DNA from: an uncultured Dehalococcoidia bacterium
GTDB taxonomy: Bacteria; Chloroflexota; Dehalococcoidia; Lucifugimonadales; UBA3495
Length of the DNA: 64,000 nucleotides
Direction of reading: 5' to 3'
Assembly (NCBI GenBank): GCA_951812535.1
Contig: CATOSK010000013.1
Span: 1-64,000, forward strand
The position numbers were made by a program, and so were the translations under genes. Position 1 is the first letter of the stretch; every line of letters begins with the position of its first letter. Below are positions 1 through 8,084 of this stretch, piece by piece. The notes beneath the pieces are model-generated. The model was not told the origin of the DNA. It ran no database searches and was given only the letters and a program-made list of their open reading frames with translations.

Positions 1-69
1 AAGGGGGTTGCGGCAACCGTAGGGGTGGTACAATCCCGGTCACATTCTGGCCGTTTTTCAGGTGATGCA

Positions 70-1599
70 ATGCGATACGACGTGGTGATCGTGGGGGCCG
101 GTTCCGCGGGATGCGTCCTGGCAGCCCGGTTGTCGGAAGACCCGAACCGGACGGTGCTGCTGCTGGAGGCGGGGCCGGACTATCCCGACCCGGCGGCTGT
201 TCCCGACGAGATCCGGTACGACATGAACCAGGCGGCGTCGCAGGCGGATGCTCCGCACAACTGGTCCTTCGTGGGACAGGCCAGTCCGCAGGCGCGGGGG
301 CCCGCCGCCGTGGCGCGGGGGAAGGTGGTCGGCGGGACCAGCTCCATCAACCACCAGATATTCCTGCGGGGCGCGCCGGAGGACTACGACAACTGGGCGG
401 CGCTGGGCAACGACGAGTGGTCCTACGTGAAGGTGCTGCCCTTCTTCCGCAAGCTCGAGACGGACACGGATATAGCCGGTGATTTTCATGGGTCCGACGG
501 GCCGATCCCGGTAAGGCGGCACCCGAAGGAGTCTTGGCTGCCCATCCACGCAGCCTTCCACCGGGCATGCCTGGACGCGGGCTTCCCCGACGACCCGGAC
601 ATGAACCATCCCGACGGCACGGGGGTGGGAGCGGTTCCGCTGAACAACCCGGGCGGCGTGCGGATGAGCACCGCGCTGACCTACCTGAATGACTGCCGCC
701 ACCGTCTCAACCTGACCATCCGCGGCGGCGTCATGGTCCACCGGGTGCTGTTCGAGGGCGAGCGGGCGGTTGCCGTGGAAGTGAGCAGCGGGGACGAGAC
801 GTTCATCGTGGAGGGGCAGGACATTATCCTCAGCGCGGGGGCCATCCAGTCTCCACAGCTCCTGATGCTGTCCGGCGTGGGGCCGGCGGCGGAGCTGGAC
901 CGGGTTGGAATTCCGGTGGTGAAGGACCTCCCCGGGGTGGGGCAGAACATGAAGAACCACCCGTCGGCGTCCATCCGCTTCCAGCCCGCCGAGGGTCTGA
1001 CCCTGGACCCGGGAGCGCCCCGCAACCAGGTGGCGCTCCGGTTCGCACCCGCCGGTTCCCTCACCCGCAACGACGTGCAGGTGCAGACGACCTCGTCCAA
1101 TCCAATGGGCCAGCAGACGGTGGATATTCGCATCGGCTGCCGGCTGGAGCTGCCCGACAGCACGGGGAGCCTGACGCTGGACTCGGCCGATCCGTACCAG
1201 CAGCCCCGTCTGGACTACCAGTTCCTGTCCCAATCATGGGACCGGGAGCGGATGAGGGACGCGGTGCGGCGGATGGTGGCCCTGTTCGACCATCCAGCCT
1301 TCAACGGCATCACCGGGGCGCGAATGGAGCCGGCCGGGGAAACCCTGGCATCGGACCACGCGCTGGATTTGTGGTTGCAGCAGACCGTCTCCATTGCCGG
1401 GCACACGGCCTGCACCTGCCGGATGGGGCCGGAGGATGATCCTATGGCCGTGGTGGACCAGCACTGCCGGGTCTACGGTGTAGAGGGCCTGCGGGTGGTG
1501 GATGCGTCAGTGATGCCGGACCTGGTGCGGGCCAACACCAACGCCACCGCGATAATGATCGGAGAGCGGGCGGCCGACCTGATTTTGCAAGGGAAGTAA
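70..1599 (+). CDS. GMC family FAD-dependent oxidoreductase (choline dehydrogenase-like)
   Basis: A 509-residue flavoenzyme that would oxidise an alcohol group on an unidentified substrate in the cytoplasm. The N-terminal FAD-binding Rossmann motif GAGSAG is at residues 9-14. The first GMC signature (GKVVGGTSSIN) follows near residue 90 and the second (GAIQSPQLLMLSGVGP) near residue 260. The C-terminal region carries the HTACTCRMG and NTNATA segments that supply the usual catalytic His/Asn pair. Length is typical of the family. The reading frame is open from position 25, but the ATG at 70 is preferred because AGGTGAT precedes it by about 5 bases and the FAD motif then begins at the usual distance from the N-terminus. 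The next gene, a molybdenum hydroxylase subunit, follows 87 bases later on the same strand, so both may serve one oxidative pathway. Substrate cannot be assigned. Confidence 0.9.
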   Translation: MRYDVVIVGAGSAGCVLAARLSEDPNRTVLLLEAGPDYPDPAAVPDEIRYDMNQAASQADAPHNWSFVGQASPQARGPAAVARGKVVGGTSSINHQIFLRGAPEDYDNWAALGNDEWSYVKVLPFFRKLETDTDIAGDFHGSDGPIPVRRHPKESWLPIHAAFHRACLDAGFPDDPDMNHPDGTGVGAVPLNNPGGVRMSTALTYLNDCRHRLNLTIRGGVMVHRVLFEGERAVAVEVSSGDETFIVEGQDIILSAGAIQSPQLLMLSGVGPAAELDRVGIPVVKDLPGVGQNMKNHPSASIRFQPAEGLTLDPGAPRNQVALRFAPAGSLTRNDVQVQTTSSNPMGQQTVDIRIGCRLELPDSTGSLTLDSADPYQQPRLDYQFLSQSWDRERMRDAVRRMVALFDHPAFNGITGARMEPAGETLASDHALDLWLQQTVSIAGHTACTCRMGPEDDPMAVVDQHCRVYGVEGLRVVDASVMPDLVRANTNATAIMIGERAADLILQGK

Positions 1600-1686
1600 C
1601 AGAGTCTGCCACCCCGGACGGCTGGAAGACCGCCAGCTGTTCAGCGCCTATTTTCGGGTACGTGCGACGCGGCCTGGAGGACTTGA

Positions 1687-3912
1687 ATGGTTGCCATCAA
1701 GAATATCGGCCTGGCCACACCCCGGCAGGACGGCGAGGCCAAGGTGACCGGGGCGACTCGGTACACGCAGGACCTGTCCCTTCCCGGCACGCTGTGGGGA
1801 CGGTGCCTGCGCAGCCCGTGGCCCCACGCCCGGGTTACCCGTATGGATACGTCGGCGGCAGAACGATTGCCCGGCGTCCACGCCGTAATCACCGGAGCTG
1901 ACGTGCTGGGACTGCGCTACGGCAGGCGGCTGCACGACGTTCCGGTGCTGGCCGATGAACGGGTCCGGTTCGTGGGTGAGCGCGTGGCGGCGGTAGCGGC
2001 CGAGGACCGGGAAACGGCGGAGGAGGCGCTGCTGCTCATCGACGTGACCTACGAGGCACTGCCCTCCGTCTTCGAGCCGGAGGAAGCCCTGGCCGGAGGA
2101 GCGCCGGTCCTGCATCCCGACTACAACTCGTACGCGGGGATTCCTCGTCCGCTGGAGGCTCCGTCCAATGCCTTCGTCACGGATACGTGGGGTAAGGGCA
2201 ACGTGGAAGTCGGTTTCCGGGAAGCGGACCTGATCGTCGAGGGGACATACTCGGTGCCCAGGCAGCACCAGGCCTACCTGGAAGGCCACTCGTGCCTGGT
2301 ATGGATCGACGAGGACAACCGGATCCAGGTGTGGGCCTCCAACAAAGTGCCCTACCAGGTGAAGGAGCAGTTGACCATCGGCCTGGGGTTGCCGGAGAAC
2401 CGGATCCGGCTGAACCCGGTGGACATTGGCGGCGACTACGGGGGAAAGGGCTCCCCGATGGATATTCCGGTGGCCTACTTCCTGGCGGCCAAGACGGGCC
2501 GGCCGGTGCGGATGGCGATGGACTCGCTGGAGGAATTCACGGCGGGCAATCCGCGCCACGCTGCCACCATCCATCTCAAGACCGGGGTAAAGCAGGACGG
2601 AACGCTCACCGCCCAGGAATCCCAGGTGTGGTTCAACAGCGGTGCCTACGGCGGGTTCAAGCCGGCTCCCGGCTGCAACCTGGGCGGAGCGGCCAAGGCG
2701 GGCGGACCCTATCGCATCCCCCACGTCCGGTTGACCGGAACTCAGGTCTACACCAACACCGTCCCCGGGGGGTTCATGCGCGCGCCAGGGGAGCCCCAGG
2801 TGGTTTTCGCCGCCGAGTCCCACATGGACGGGATCGCGGCCATGCTGGGGATGGACCCGGCGGAGTTCCGGCTGAAGAACCTGCTCCGGGATGGAGATTT
2901 TGACCCGGTCGGGATGAAGTACCAGAACATGAGGGCGCGGGAGACGGTGGAAGCGGCGGTGGAGGCTTCGGGATTCGGGTCGCCGAAAAAGGAAAACGTG
3001 GGGCGAGGGATCGCGGTGGGCGAGCGCACGACGGCCGGGGGCGAGTCCCACGCGGCGGTGACGCTTAACCTGGACGGATCGGTGGTGGTCAACTCGTCCA
3101 TCTTTGAGCCGGGGACCGGGACCTACACGGTGTTGAGCAAGATAGTGGCGGAGGAACTGGGTGTCCCGGTAGACCGGGTCTCCGTGGAGGTCTGGGACAC
3201 GGACGCCGTCCCCTTCGACACGGGAGTCGGCGGCAGCCGGTCGACACGAATGGCCGGGCTGGCGGTCCTGGGAGCATCGGCGGATGTGTCCCAGCAACTG
3301 TACCGGGTTACCGGAGACCTGATGGGGTGGCCGGAAGGGGAACTGTCCATCGAAGGAGACGACATCGTCCGGCGGGACACCGGAGAACGCTCGCCGTGGG
3401 TTGGCCTCCTGGCGCGGATCGGTGGCCCCATATCCGGTCGGGGGGTGGCGCGTGATCCAGACCGGTCGCCGATTACATCGTTTACGGCCCAGGTGGCGGA
3501 GGTATCGGTGGACCCGGAGACGGGAGCCATAAAACTGGAGCGGCTGACCACGGCCCACGATGTGGGGACGGTGCTCAATCCGCTGGACCACCAGGGGCAG
3601 ATAGATGGCGCCGTGATTCAGGGGGTGGGGTTCGCGCTGACGGAGGAGCTGGGCGTCGAAGAGGGGAGAGTTTCCACGGTGAGCTTCGGAGACTACAAGA
3701 TTCCGAACGCTGCGGACCTTCCCCGGCTTGACACGGTGTTGCTGGAGTCGGGTATGGGATCCGGCCCGTACAACGCGCGGGGAATTGGGGAGAACCCCAG
3801 CGGGTGCGTCGCTCCCGCCATCGCCAACGCCGTGGCCGACGCGGTGGGGGTAAGGGTCAAGGCCCTTCCGGTCACGGCGGAGAAGGTCTACCGGGCGCTG
3901 AGGGATGGCTAG
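1687..3912 (+). CDS. Xanthine dehydrogenase-family molybdopterin-binding large subunit
   Basis: A 741-residue molybdenum hydroxylase subunit of the aldehyde oxidase / xanthine dehydrogenase / CO dehydrogenase family. The N-terminal a/b-hammerhead domain is visible (VTGATRYTQDLSLPGTLWGR). It is followed by cofactor-binding segments: GGDYGGKG near residue 250, FMRAPGEPQ near residue 360, and a C-terminal GIGENP in place of the usual GVGEPP, which keeps the conserved catalytic Glu. A GGAGG sits 6-10 bases before the ATG. Length matches the family (700-790). No FAD-binding medium subunit or 2Fe-2S small subunit lies next to it, which is unusual because these enzymes normally work as three-part complexes; partners may be elsewhere or beyond the left edge. 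Its stop codon overlaps the stop of the convergent small membrane protein gene. Confidence 0.9.
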   Translation: MVAIKNIGLATPRQDGEAKVTGATRYTQDLSLPGTLWGRCLRSPWPHARVTRMDTSAAERLPGVHAVITGADVLGLRYGRRLHDVPVLADERVRFVGERVAAVAAEDRETAEEALLLIDVTYEALPSVFEPEEALAGGAPVLHPDYNSYAGIPRPLEAPSNAFVTDTWGKGNVEVGFREADLIVEGTYSVPRQHQAYLEGHSCLVWIDEDNRIQVWASNKVPYQVKEQLTIGLGLPENRIRLNPVDIGGDYGGKGSPMDIPVAYFLAAKTGRPVRMAMDSLEEFTAGNPRHAATIHLKTGVKQDGTLTAQESQVWFNSGAYGGFKPAPGCNLGGAAKAGGPYRIPHVRLTGTQVYTNTVPGGFMRAPGEPQVVFAAESHMDGIAAMLGMDPAEFRLKNLLRDGDFDPVGMKYQNMRARETVEAAVEASGFGSPKKENVGRGIAVGERTTAGGESHAAVTLNLDGSVVVNSSIFEPGTGTYTVLSKIVAEELGVPVDRVSVEVWDTDAVPFDTGVGGSRSTRMAGLAVLGASADVSQQLYRVTGDLMGWPEGELSIEGDDIVRRDTGERSPWVGLLARIGGPISGRGVARDPDRSPITSFTAQVAEVSVDPETGAIKLERLTTAHDVGTVLNPLDHQGQIDGAVIQGVGFALTEELGVEEGRVSTVSFGDYKIPNAADLPRLDTVLLESGMGSGPYNARGIGENPSGCVAPAIANAVADAVGVRVKALPVTAEKVYRALRDG

Positions 3913-4271
3913 GAATCGGAGGGCATGGGTTCGTCGAAAGGGATGTCGTTAGTCTGGGCTTCGTCCCGGCGTCGTAGCCAGGCGATCCATTTCTCCCGCT
4001 CTTCGGTGCGGCCTTGCTGGCGGCCCTCCTGATGGGCCGCTTCTTTCAGTTTCTTGACTGCTGCGGGAATTAGCAACATTGTTCGCCCTATGACCTCCAC
4101 GAGGATAGCAAATACCGATGCCGCGCCCGCGGAAACACCGAATCCAGCCGCCAACAAGTATATGGGATCGTCCCCGCTGGACAAGTCCCAACGATACAGC
4201 CAGAGGAATACCCCAACGCCGAGAACGTAGCAGAGGTAGTAGAAGACCCAGTATGTGCCAAGGATGTTCAC
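3909..4271 (-). CDS. Small membrane protein with charged C-terminal tail
   Basis: A 120-residue protein not assigned to a named family. Two hydrophobic segments (about residues 7-24 and 36-65) predict two membrane helices. They are followed by a strongly charged helical tail containing EGRQQGRTEEREKW, which probably lies in the cytoplasm. The start is GTG; no strong ribosome-binding site was recognised. The gene converges on the molybdenum hydroxylase gene, and the two stop codons share the bases CTAG at 3909-3912. The combination of short membrane anchor and charged repeat-like tail makes a real gene likely, but no function can be given. Confidence 0.6.
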   Translation of the reverse strand: MNILGTYWVFYYLCYVLGVGVFLWLYRWDLSSGDDPIYLLAAGFGVSAGAASVFAILVEVIGRTMLLIPAAVKKLKEAAHQEGRQQGRTEEREKWIAWLRRRDEAQTNDIPFDEPMPSDS

Positions 4272-4455
4272 TCGAGGAAGAAGGTTGAGGTCGTCTTCTC
4301 AGCCAAAGGGTAGTTGGTAAGGATAAAAGGTTTGTCCAGCAATTATTGATTCCAGTGTAACCCAACATGGGGTGGGATGGAAGTTGGGCTCCAGCAAGGG
4401 CTCACGACATCCAAGCCAGGCCCTATGAGGTTGGGCCTCACAGGTTGCAAAGTAG

Positions 4456-4461
4456 TATAAT
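4456..4461 (+). promoter_or_regulatory. Candidate -10 box (TATAAT) for the VOC gene
   Basis: A consensus TATAAT lies about 80 bases before the VOC-protein start codon. The best upstream match to a -35 box is TTGGGC at 4431-4436, with 19 bases between, so the -35 assignment is weak. Confidence 0.45.
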
Positions 4462-4539
4462 CCCGGGAAGTCCACCGATTGAGGTGGAAGCCGACAACCG
4501 GTCCCGAGAGGGCCTAGCTTTAGACAGGAGGACGTTGGC

Positions 4540-5082
4540 ATGGGCATTCAGATCAAGCGCGTTGGACACGTGGGGATTCTGGTATCCGATTTCGAGCGTT
4601 CGTTCAAGTTCTACACCGAAGTCCTGGGCTGCAAGGTGACTTCCCGCCGGCGGCGGCCCGACGGGGCAGAGACGGCCTTCCTGCGGTTTGACGAGACCCA
4701 CCACGACTTCGTCATTGCCACCGCTCCCGACGGAGTGGATGTTTCCGAGAACGTTCCCGGGCGGGCCCGGCTGGTGCAGCAGGTGGCTTTTGAGGTGGAG
4801 AGCCGGGACGAGTTCATGAAGGCGCTGGCCCACATCCACACTCACGGGGCGGAGATAGTCAGCGGCCCCCTGACCCATGGGATCGAGTCCGGCGGCAACC
4901 TGGAGGGGAGCGGCAGCCGCTCCTTCTACTTCCTCGACCCGGACGGCAACCGGCTGGAAATCTTCTGCGACGGCATGAAGGTGCCTAACGGGGAGCAGTT
5001 CCCCCGGGCCGAGTACGCCGACGCCATCAAGGACTTCATGGACAAGAAGGCGGGCAAGGTCCCAGTCTCCGCAGACGACTAA
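4540..5082 (+). CDS. VOC family protein (glyoxalase / extradiol dioxygenase-like)
   Basis: A 180-residue vicinal-oxygen-chelate protein. The paired babababb fold is suggested by the opening metal-ligand segment RVGHVGILVSDFERSFKFY (residues 7-25) and the closing FLDPDGNRLEIF, which supply a His and a Glu ligand. Members bind a divalent metal and act as lyases, isomerases or ring-cleaving dioxygenases; which applies here cannot be told. The ATG is preceded by AGGAGG 8 bases upstream. The gene stands alone between a promoter-like TATAAT and a long perfect hairpin terminator, so it is probably monocistronic. Given the Rieske oxygenase across the terminator, an aromatic or lignin-derived substrate is possible, but this is inference. 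Confidence 0.85.
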   Translation: MGIQIKRVGHVGILVSDFERSFKFYTEVLGCKVTSRRRRPDGAETAFLRFDETHHDFVIATAPDGVDVSENVPGRARLVQQVAFEVESRDEFMKALAHIHTHGAEIVSGPLTHGIESGGNLEGSGSRSFYFLDPDGNRLEIFCDGMKVPNGEQFPRAEYADAIKDFMDKKAGKVPVSADD

Positions 5083-5116
5083 GCAAAGCCGGCCGGACCT
5101 TCCGGCAATCGAGCTA

Positions 5117-5158
5117 AAGAAGAGGACGGCGGGGGAATTCCCCCGCCGTCCTCTTCTT
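5117..5158. terminator. Perfect inverted repeat, bidirectional terminator
   Basis: A perfectly paired stem of about 19 bp around a central AATT, flanked by A-rich sequence on one side and TTCTT on the other. It lies between the convergent VOC gene and Rieske oxygenase gene and can end transcription from both. Confidence 0.85.
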
Positions 5159-5176
5159 CCTGGAATGTCTTGCCAG

Positions 5177-6529
5177 CTAGAAACCCGCCTTTTCCGTGGC
5201 CCCCAACCCGGGAAGGTCGCTGCCATTGGCAGACGGGGACACGCCGTTGCCGGCGGTGGGATACATCTCGTCCAGGATTGCGTCCCGCCACTCCACGCCG
5301 GGGCCGAGCAACCGCTCGATGGCCCGGACGTTGTAGTAGCTGGTACCGGTGCCGGGAGGGTCGCCCCCGTCGGCCACGGTGCGGGTCGCCTCCAGCAGGA
5401 TCCGCCGAGCGTGGACTATGGCCATGTCGCTGCGGGACAGGTTCTCCAGGGAGCGGTCAACGATGGCGCCCATGCTCTCCTGCACCGCCACGTCTTGGGC
5501 ATTGATGCCCTCGATGCCGGTGAAGGTCTCGCGCTTCTGGACCTGGCGGTCAATCAGCCAGTCGTTGTCCCGGTTGCCCACGGTGCGGTAGTCGGGAAGG
5601 ATGTGCTGCGCGCCGCGACCGTACCCTTCCTCCATCGCCACCCATTCTTCCTCGGTGATGGGCTGGTCGTCGTAGCTGTAGGTGAAGTTGTAGATCATGC
5701 AGTTGTGGTCGTCCATGGGGACCCACATATGGCCGGAGATGATGGCGTGGGCCGAGCGTCCCCGGAAGGCGGACTGGCTGGGACGCAACTGGTGGAAGGG
5801 CATGACGTAGTGATAACCCCGGACGATGCTGCCCCGCTCCCCCAGCGAACGAACGCCCGAATACCGGTAGCCGTAGTCGGTGACGTCCACCTCGACCATC
5901 GGGGCGCCGCCCTTCACGAGGTCGGAATCGATGCGGATACCGGCCTTGTCAGTGTCGGGGGTTATGGTCCGGTGCAGGATCGGGGCGTGGGCGGTGTCGA
6001 TGCCGCCCTCCAGGCCCTGGAGCCAGTTGCATCCCTGCATGTTCTTGGAGACGTGGCGGTGGGTCTCGGGAAGGAGAGTCCACTCGAAGTTGGGCGGCGG
6101 GGGCTCCTTGCCCGGCTCTCCCAGGTAGGCCCAGATGACGCCCCCCTGCTCGATGGTCGGGTAGTTTTTGATCGTTACCTTGTCCTTGAAGTCGCTATCC
6201 GGCGGCTCGTTCATCATGTCGAGACACCGGCCCTCCACATCGAACTTCCAGCCGTGGTAGACGCACCGGACGCCGCACTCCTCGTTGCGGGACAGGAAGA
6301 GAGACGCCCGCCGGTGGGGACAGTACTCGTCCAGTAGGCCGATGCGGCCCTCGGTGTCGCGGAAGGCGATCAGGTCCTCCCCCAGCAGCCGCACCCGCAC
6401 CGGGGCGCAGTCGGGTTCGGGAAGCTCGGCCGAGAGGACGGCGGGCATCCAGTAACGGCGCATGGTCTCGCCCATGGGAGTGCCGGCTTCGGTCTGGGTC
6501 AGGGTCATGTTGTCCGTCCGGGTTAGCAT
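5177..6529 (-). CDS. Rieske [2Fe-2S] ring-hydroxylating oxygenase alpha subunit (phthalate dioxygenase-like)
   Basis: A 450-residue non-haem iron oxygenase subunit. The Rieske cluster ligands are C70-x-H72 and C89-x2-H92. The mononuclear iron site is in the segment E174-GGI-D178-TA-H181-API-L-H186, with the bridging Asp and two His ligands in place. The overall shape (short N-terminus, Rieske domain, long catalytic domain) fits the phthalate 4,5-dioxygenase / O-demethylase branch. These oxygenases need a separate reductase, and none is adjacent. AGGAGG precedes the ATG by 6 bases. It is the last gene of a minus-strand series with the HsdR_N-like nuclease 19 bases upstream, and ends at the bidirectional hairpin. 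Likely role: first oxygenation or demethylation of an aromatic compound. Confidence 0.92.
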   Translation of the reverse strand: MLTRTDNMTLTQTEAGTPMGETMRRYWMPAVLSAELPEPDCAPVRVRLLGEDLIAFRDTEGRIGLLDEYCPHRRASLFLSRNEECGVRCVYHGWKFDVEGRCLDMMNEPPDSDFKDKVTIKNYPTIEQGGVIWAYLGEPGKEPPPPNFEWTLLPETHRHVSKNMQGCNWLQGLEGGIDTAHAPILHRTITPDTDKAGIRIDSDLVKGGAPMVEVDVTDYGYRYSGVRSLGERGSIVRGYHYVMPFHQLRPSQSAFRGRSAHAIISGHMWVPMDDHNCMIYNFTYSYDDQPITEEEWVAMEEGYGRGAQHILPDYRTVGNRDNDWLIDRQVQKRETFTGIEGINAQDVAVQESMGAIVDRSLENLSRSDMAIVHARRILLEATRTVADGGDPPGTGTSYYNVRAIERLLGPGVEWRDAILDEMYPTAGNGVSPSANGSDLPGLGATEKAGF

Positions 6530-6548
6530 GGTCTCCTCCTGAACGAGC

Positions 6549-7100
6549 CTATTGTGATCGTTTGTTTTGTAGCCAGGAATGAAGCACTTCGCAAACGTGC
6601 TGCGGGTCTTCCCGACGGATGTTCACCTTTTGGCATTGTACGTTCTTGAGATGCTTCTGCCCTTCGATTTTGTAGAGGTGCCATTCTTCCCCGGTGGTCA
6701 AGACTGCCACCCCTTGCCTCATCCAGGGCTTTGCCCGGACGTACCTCTGCAATTGGGCCAAGTTGCGCTCGATGTTGAGGTTGGCGCCCATGGCCTTACC
6801 TTCGATAATGATCTCAGGGACCGCTTTCCATAGGCCGATGTCGCCCAAGTTGGCCTCCCCGAACATAGCATAATCGACGCGTCGAAACTGAGAATATGGC
6901 CGAAAGTATTCGGGCTGACATTCTTTGGGATCGCTCGTATCCCACCCCAGCGCCCTGATAATCGGATCGATGAAGGCGTAACGGGTTTGAGTTTCCCACC
7001 ACTGAGTCTCACCTGGATAATAGTCCCTATCCACGTCGTCCCACTGCTTCATTACTTGTAGAACTCTTGAGACAGTTTCCTTGATTTCTTTGACCGTCAT
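6549..7100 (-). CDS. Solitary type I restriction HsdR_N-like PD-(D/E)XK nuclease-fold protein
   Basis: A 183-residue protein resembling the N-terminal nuclease domain of type I restriction R subunits, but without the helicase part. The opening ETQTRYAFIDPIIRALGWD is typical of the family. The catalytic pattern is visible as D76 (RVDYAMF), E100-G-K102 (PEIIIEGKA) and a following helix with NLAQLQRY. GAGGAG precedes the ATG. It lies 22 bases downstream of an NHL-protein gene and 19 bases upstream of the Rieske gene, so it is embedded in a metabolic transcript with no hsdM/hsdS nearby. Many genomes carry such orphan proteins with unknown role; nuclease activity is inferred from the motif only. 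Confidence 0.75.
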   Translation of the reverse strand: MTVKEIKETVSRVLQVMKQWDDVDRDYYPGETQWWETQTRYAFIDPIIRALGWDTSDPKECQPEYFRPYSQFRRVDYAMFGEANLGDIGLWKAVPEIIIEGKAMGANLNIERNLAQLQRYVRAKPWMRQGVAVLTTGEEWHLYKIEGQKHLKNVQCQKVNIRREDPQHVCEVLHSWLQNKRSQ

Positions 7101-7122
7101 CCTGCGACGCTCCTCGCAGCCG

Positions 7123-8001
7123 CTACCCCTGGCGGACGAACTTGTCGATGCCGGTGCCGTCGCTCAGGCCGACGTAGATGTCCCCGCGGGAGTCAACCCA
7201 ACTGCCGTGCCCCGGTCCGCGGCAAGGGAAGCGGGCCAGGACGTTCCCGGAGGTGTCCAGCACGCTGACCCGGGCCGAGGAGCCCTCAACCGGCCCCTCG
7301 CTGACGACCAGGGCGCCCTCGCTGTCCACGGATATATCCATGGGGCGCTGGATGTCGTCCCAGATGGCGATGAACTCCCCGTCCAGGGTGAAGAGCTGCA
7401 TCCGGTGGTTCTCCCGGTCACACAGGAAGATGGTGTCGTTGTGAATCAACAGACTGTGGGGCAGGTGGAAGTGTCCCGGCTCGGTCTTGCCCGGAGCTCC
7501 CCAGGACTGTTTGAGCTGACCGTCCCAAGTGAAGCGGTGGATGCGTGCGTTGCGGTACCCGTCGGAGACATAGAGGTCGCCGGAGGGGGAGGGGATCATC
7601 TCGGTGGGGTAGTTGAAGGGACCAGCGGCCCGGGGGCACAGGTCGCCTGGGTTCTCGCAGCCCGTGTCCGAGTGGACGCCGTGGCGCCCCAGCATCTGGA
7701 TGGGCTTGCCATCGATGGTGTAGACGAGGCAGACGGAGTTGTCCCGGTCGGTGAGGTAAACGGTGTCGTCTTCGATGTAGATGCCGTGGGCGAAGGAGAA
7801 AGCGCCGTTGCCCCAGCTGTCCAGCAGGTTGCCGTCCCGGTCGAAGATGAGGATGGGCGGGTCCTTGCGCTGAAAGGCGAAGACCCGGTCCTGGGAGTCG
7901 GCGGCCATGGCGCTGACCATCGCGAAGGTCTCCCCGTCGGGCAGCTTGGCCCAGTTTTCCACCATCTCATAGGTATACTTGCCGCTTCCTACTGTGGTCA
8001 T
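7123..8001 (-). CDS. NHL-repeat beta-propeller protein (peptidyl-glycine lyase-like)
   Basis: A 292-residue six-bladed propeller. Repeats of the NHL type recur, for example SPSGDLYVSDGYRNARIHRF, LCDRENHRMQLF and DSRGDIYVG. His and Cys positions (PHSLLIHNDTIFLCDREN) resemble the peptidyl-alpha-hydroxyglycine lyase subgroup, but enzymatic activity is not established. The frame stays open upstream to 8358, yet the ATG at 8001 is chosen because AAAGGAGG lies 9 bases before it and the upstream extension is low-complexity and overlaps the neighbouring monooxygenase gene. No signal peptide is seen. It sits between a flavin monooxygenase gene and the orphan nuclease gene, all minus strand. Confidence 0.8.
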   Translation of the reverse strand: MTTVGSGKYTYEMVENWAKLPDGETFAMVSAMAADSQDRVFAFQRKDPPILIFDRDGNLLDSWGNGAFSFAHGIYIEDDTVYLTDRDNSVCLVYTIDGKPIQMLGRHGVHSDTGCENPGDLCPRAAGPFNYPTEMIPSPSGDLYVSDGYRNARIHRFTWDGQLKQSWGAPGKTEPGHFHLPHSLLIHNDTIFLCDRENHRMQLFTLDGEFIAIWDDIQRPMDISVDSEGALVVSEGPVEGSSARVSVLDTSGNVLARFPCRGPGHGSWVDSRGDIYVGLSDGTGIDKFVRQG

Positions 8002-8084
8002 GCTTCTGGCCTCCTTTAGGTTTGGTAAGTTTGGATTGAACGTGTACGCTGTGAATGAAGTTATTGTAACGCCGGAACCGGTCT

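Noticed and set aside
1648-3591. Long open frame antisense to the molybdenum hydroxylase gene
   Set aside because: It reads as low-complexity Arg/His/Pro-rich protein with no domain; this is the usual GC-driven shadow of a real gene. The same applies to other long antisense frames, e.g. 13098-14462 and 58077-59057.
6549-7100. A type I restriction system around the HsdR_N-like gene
   Set aside because: No methylase, specificity or helicase subunit lies nearby; neighbours are metabolic genes.
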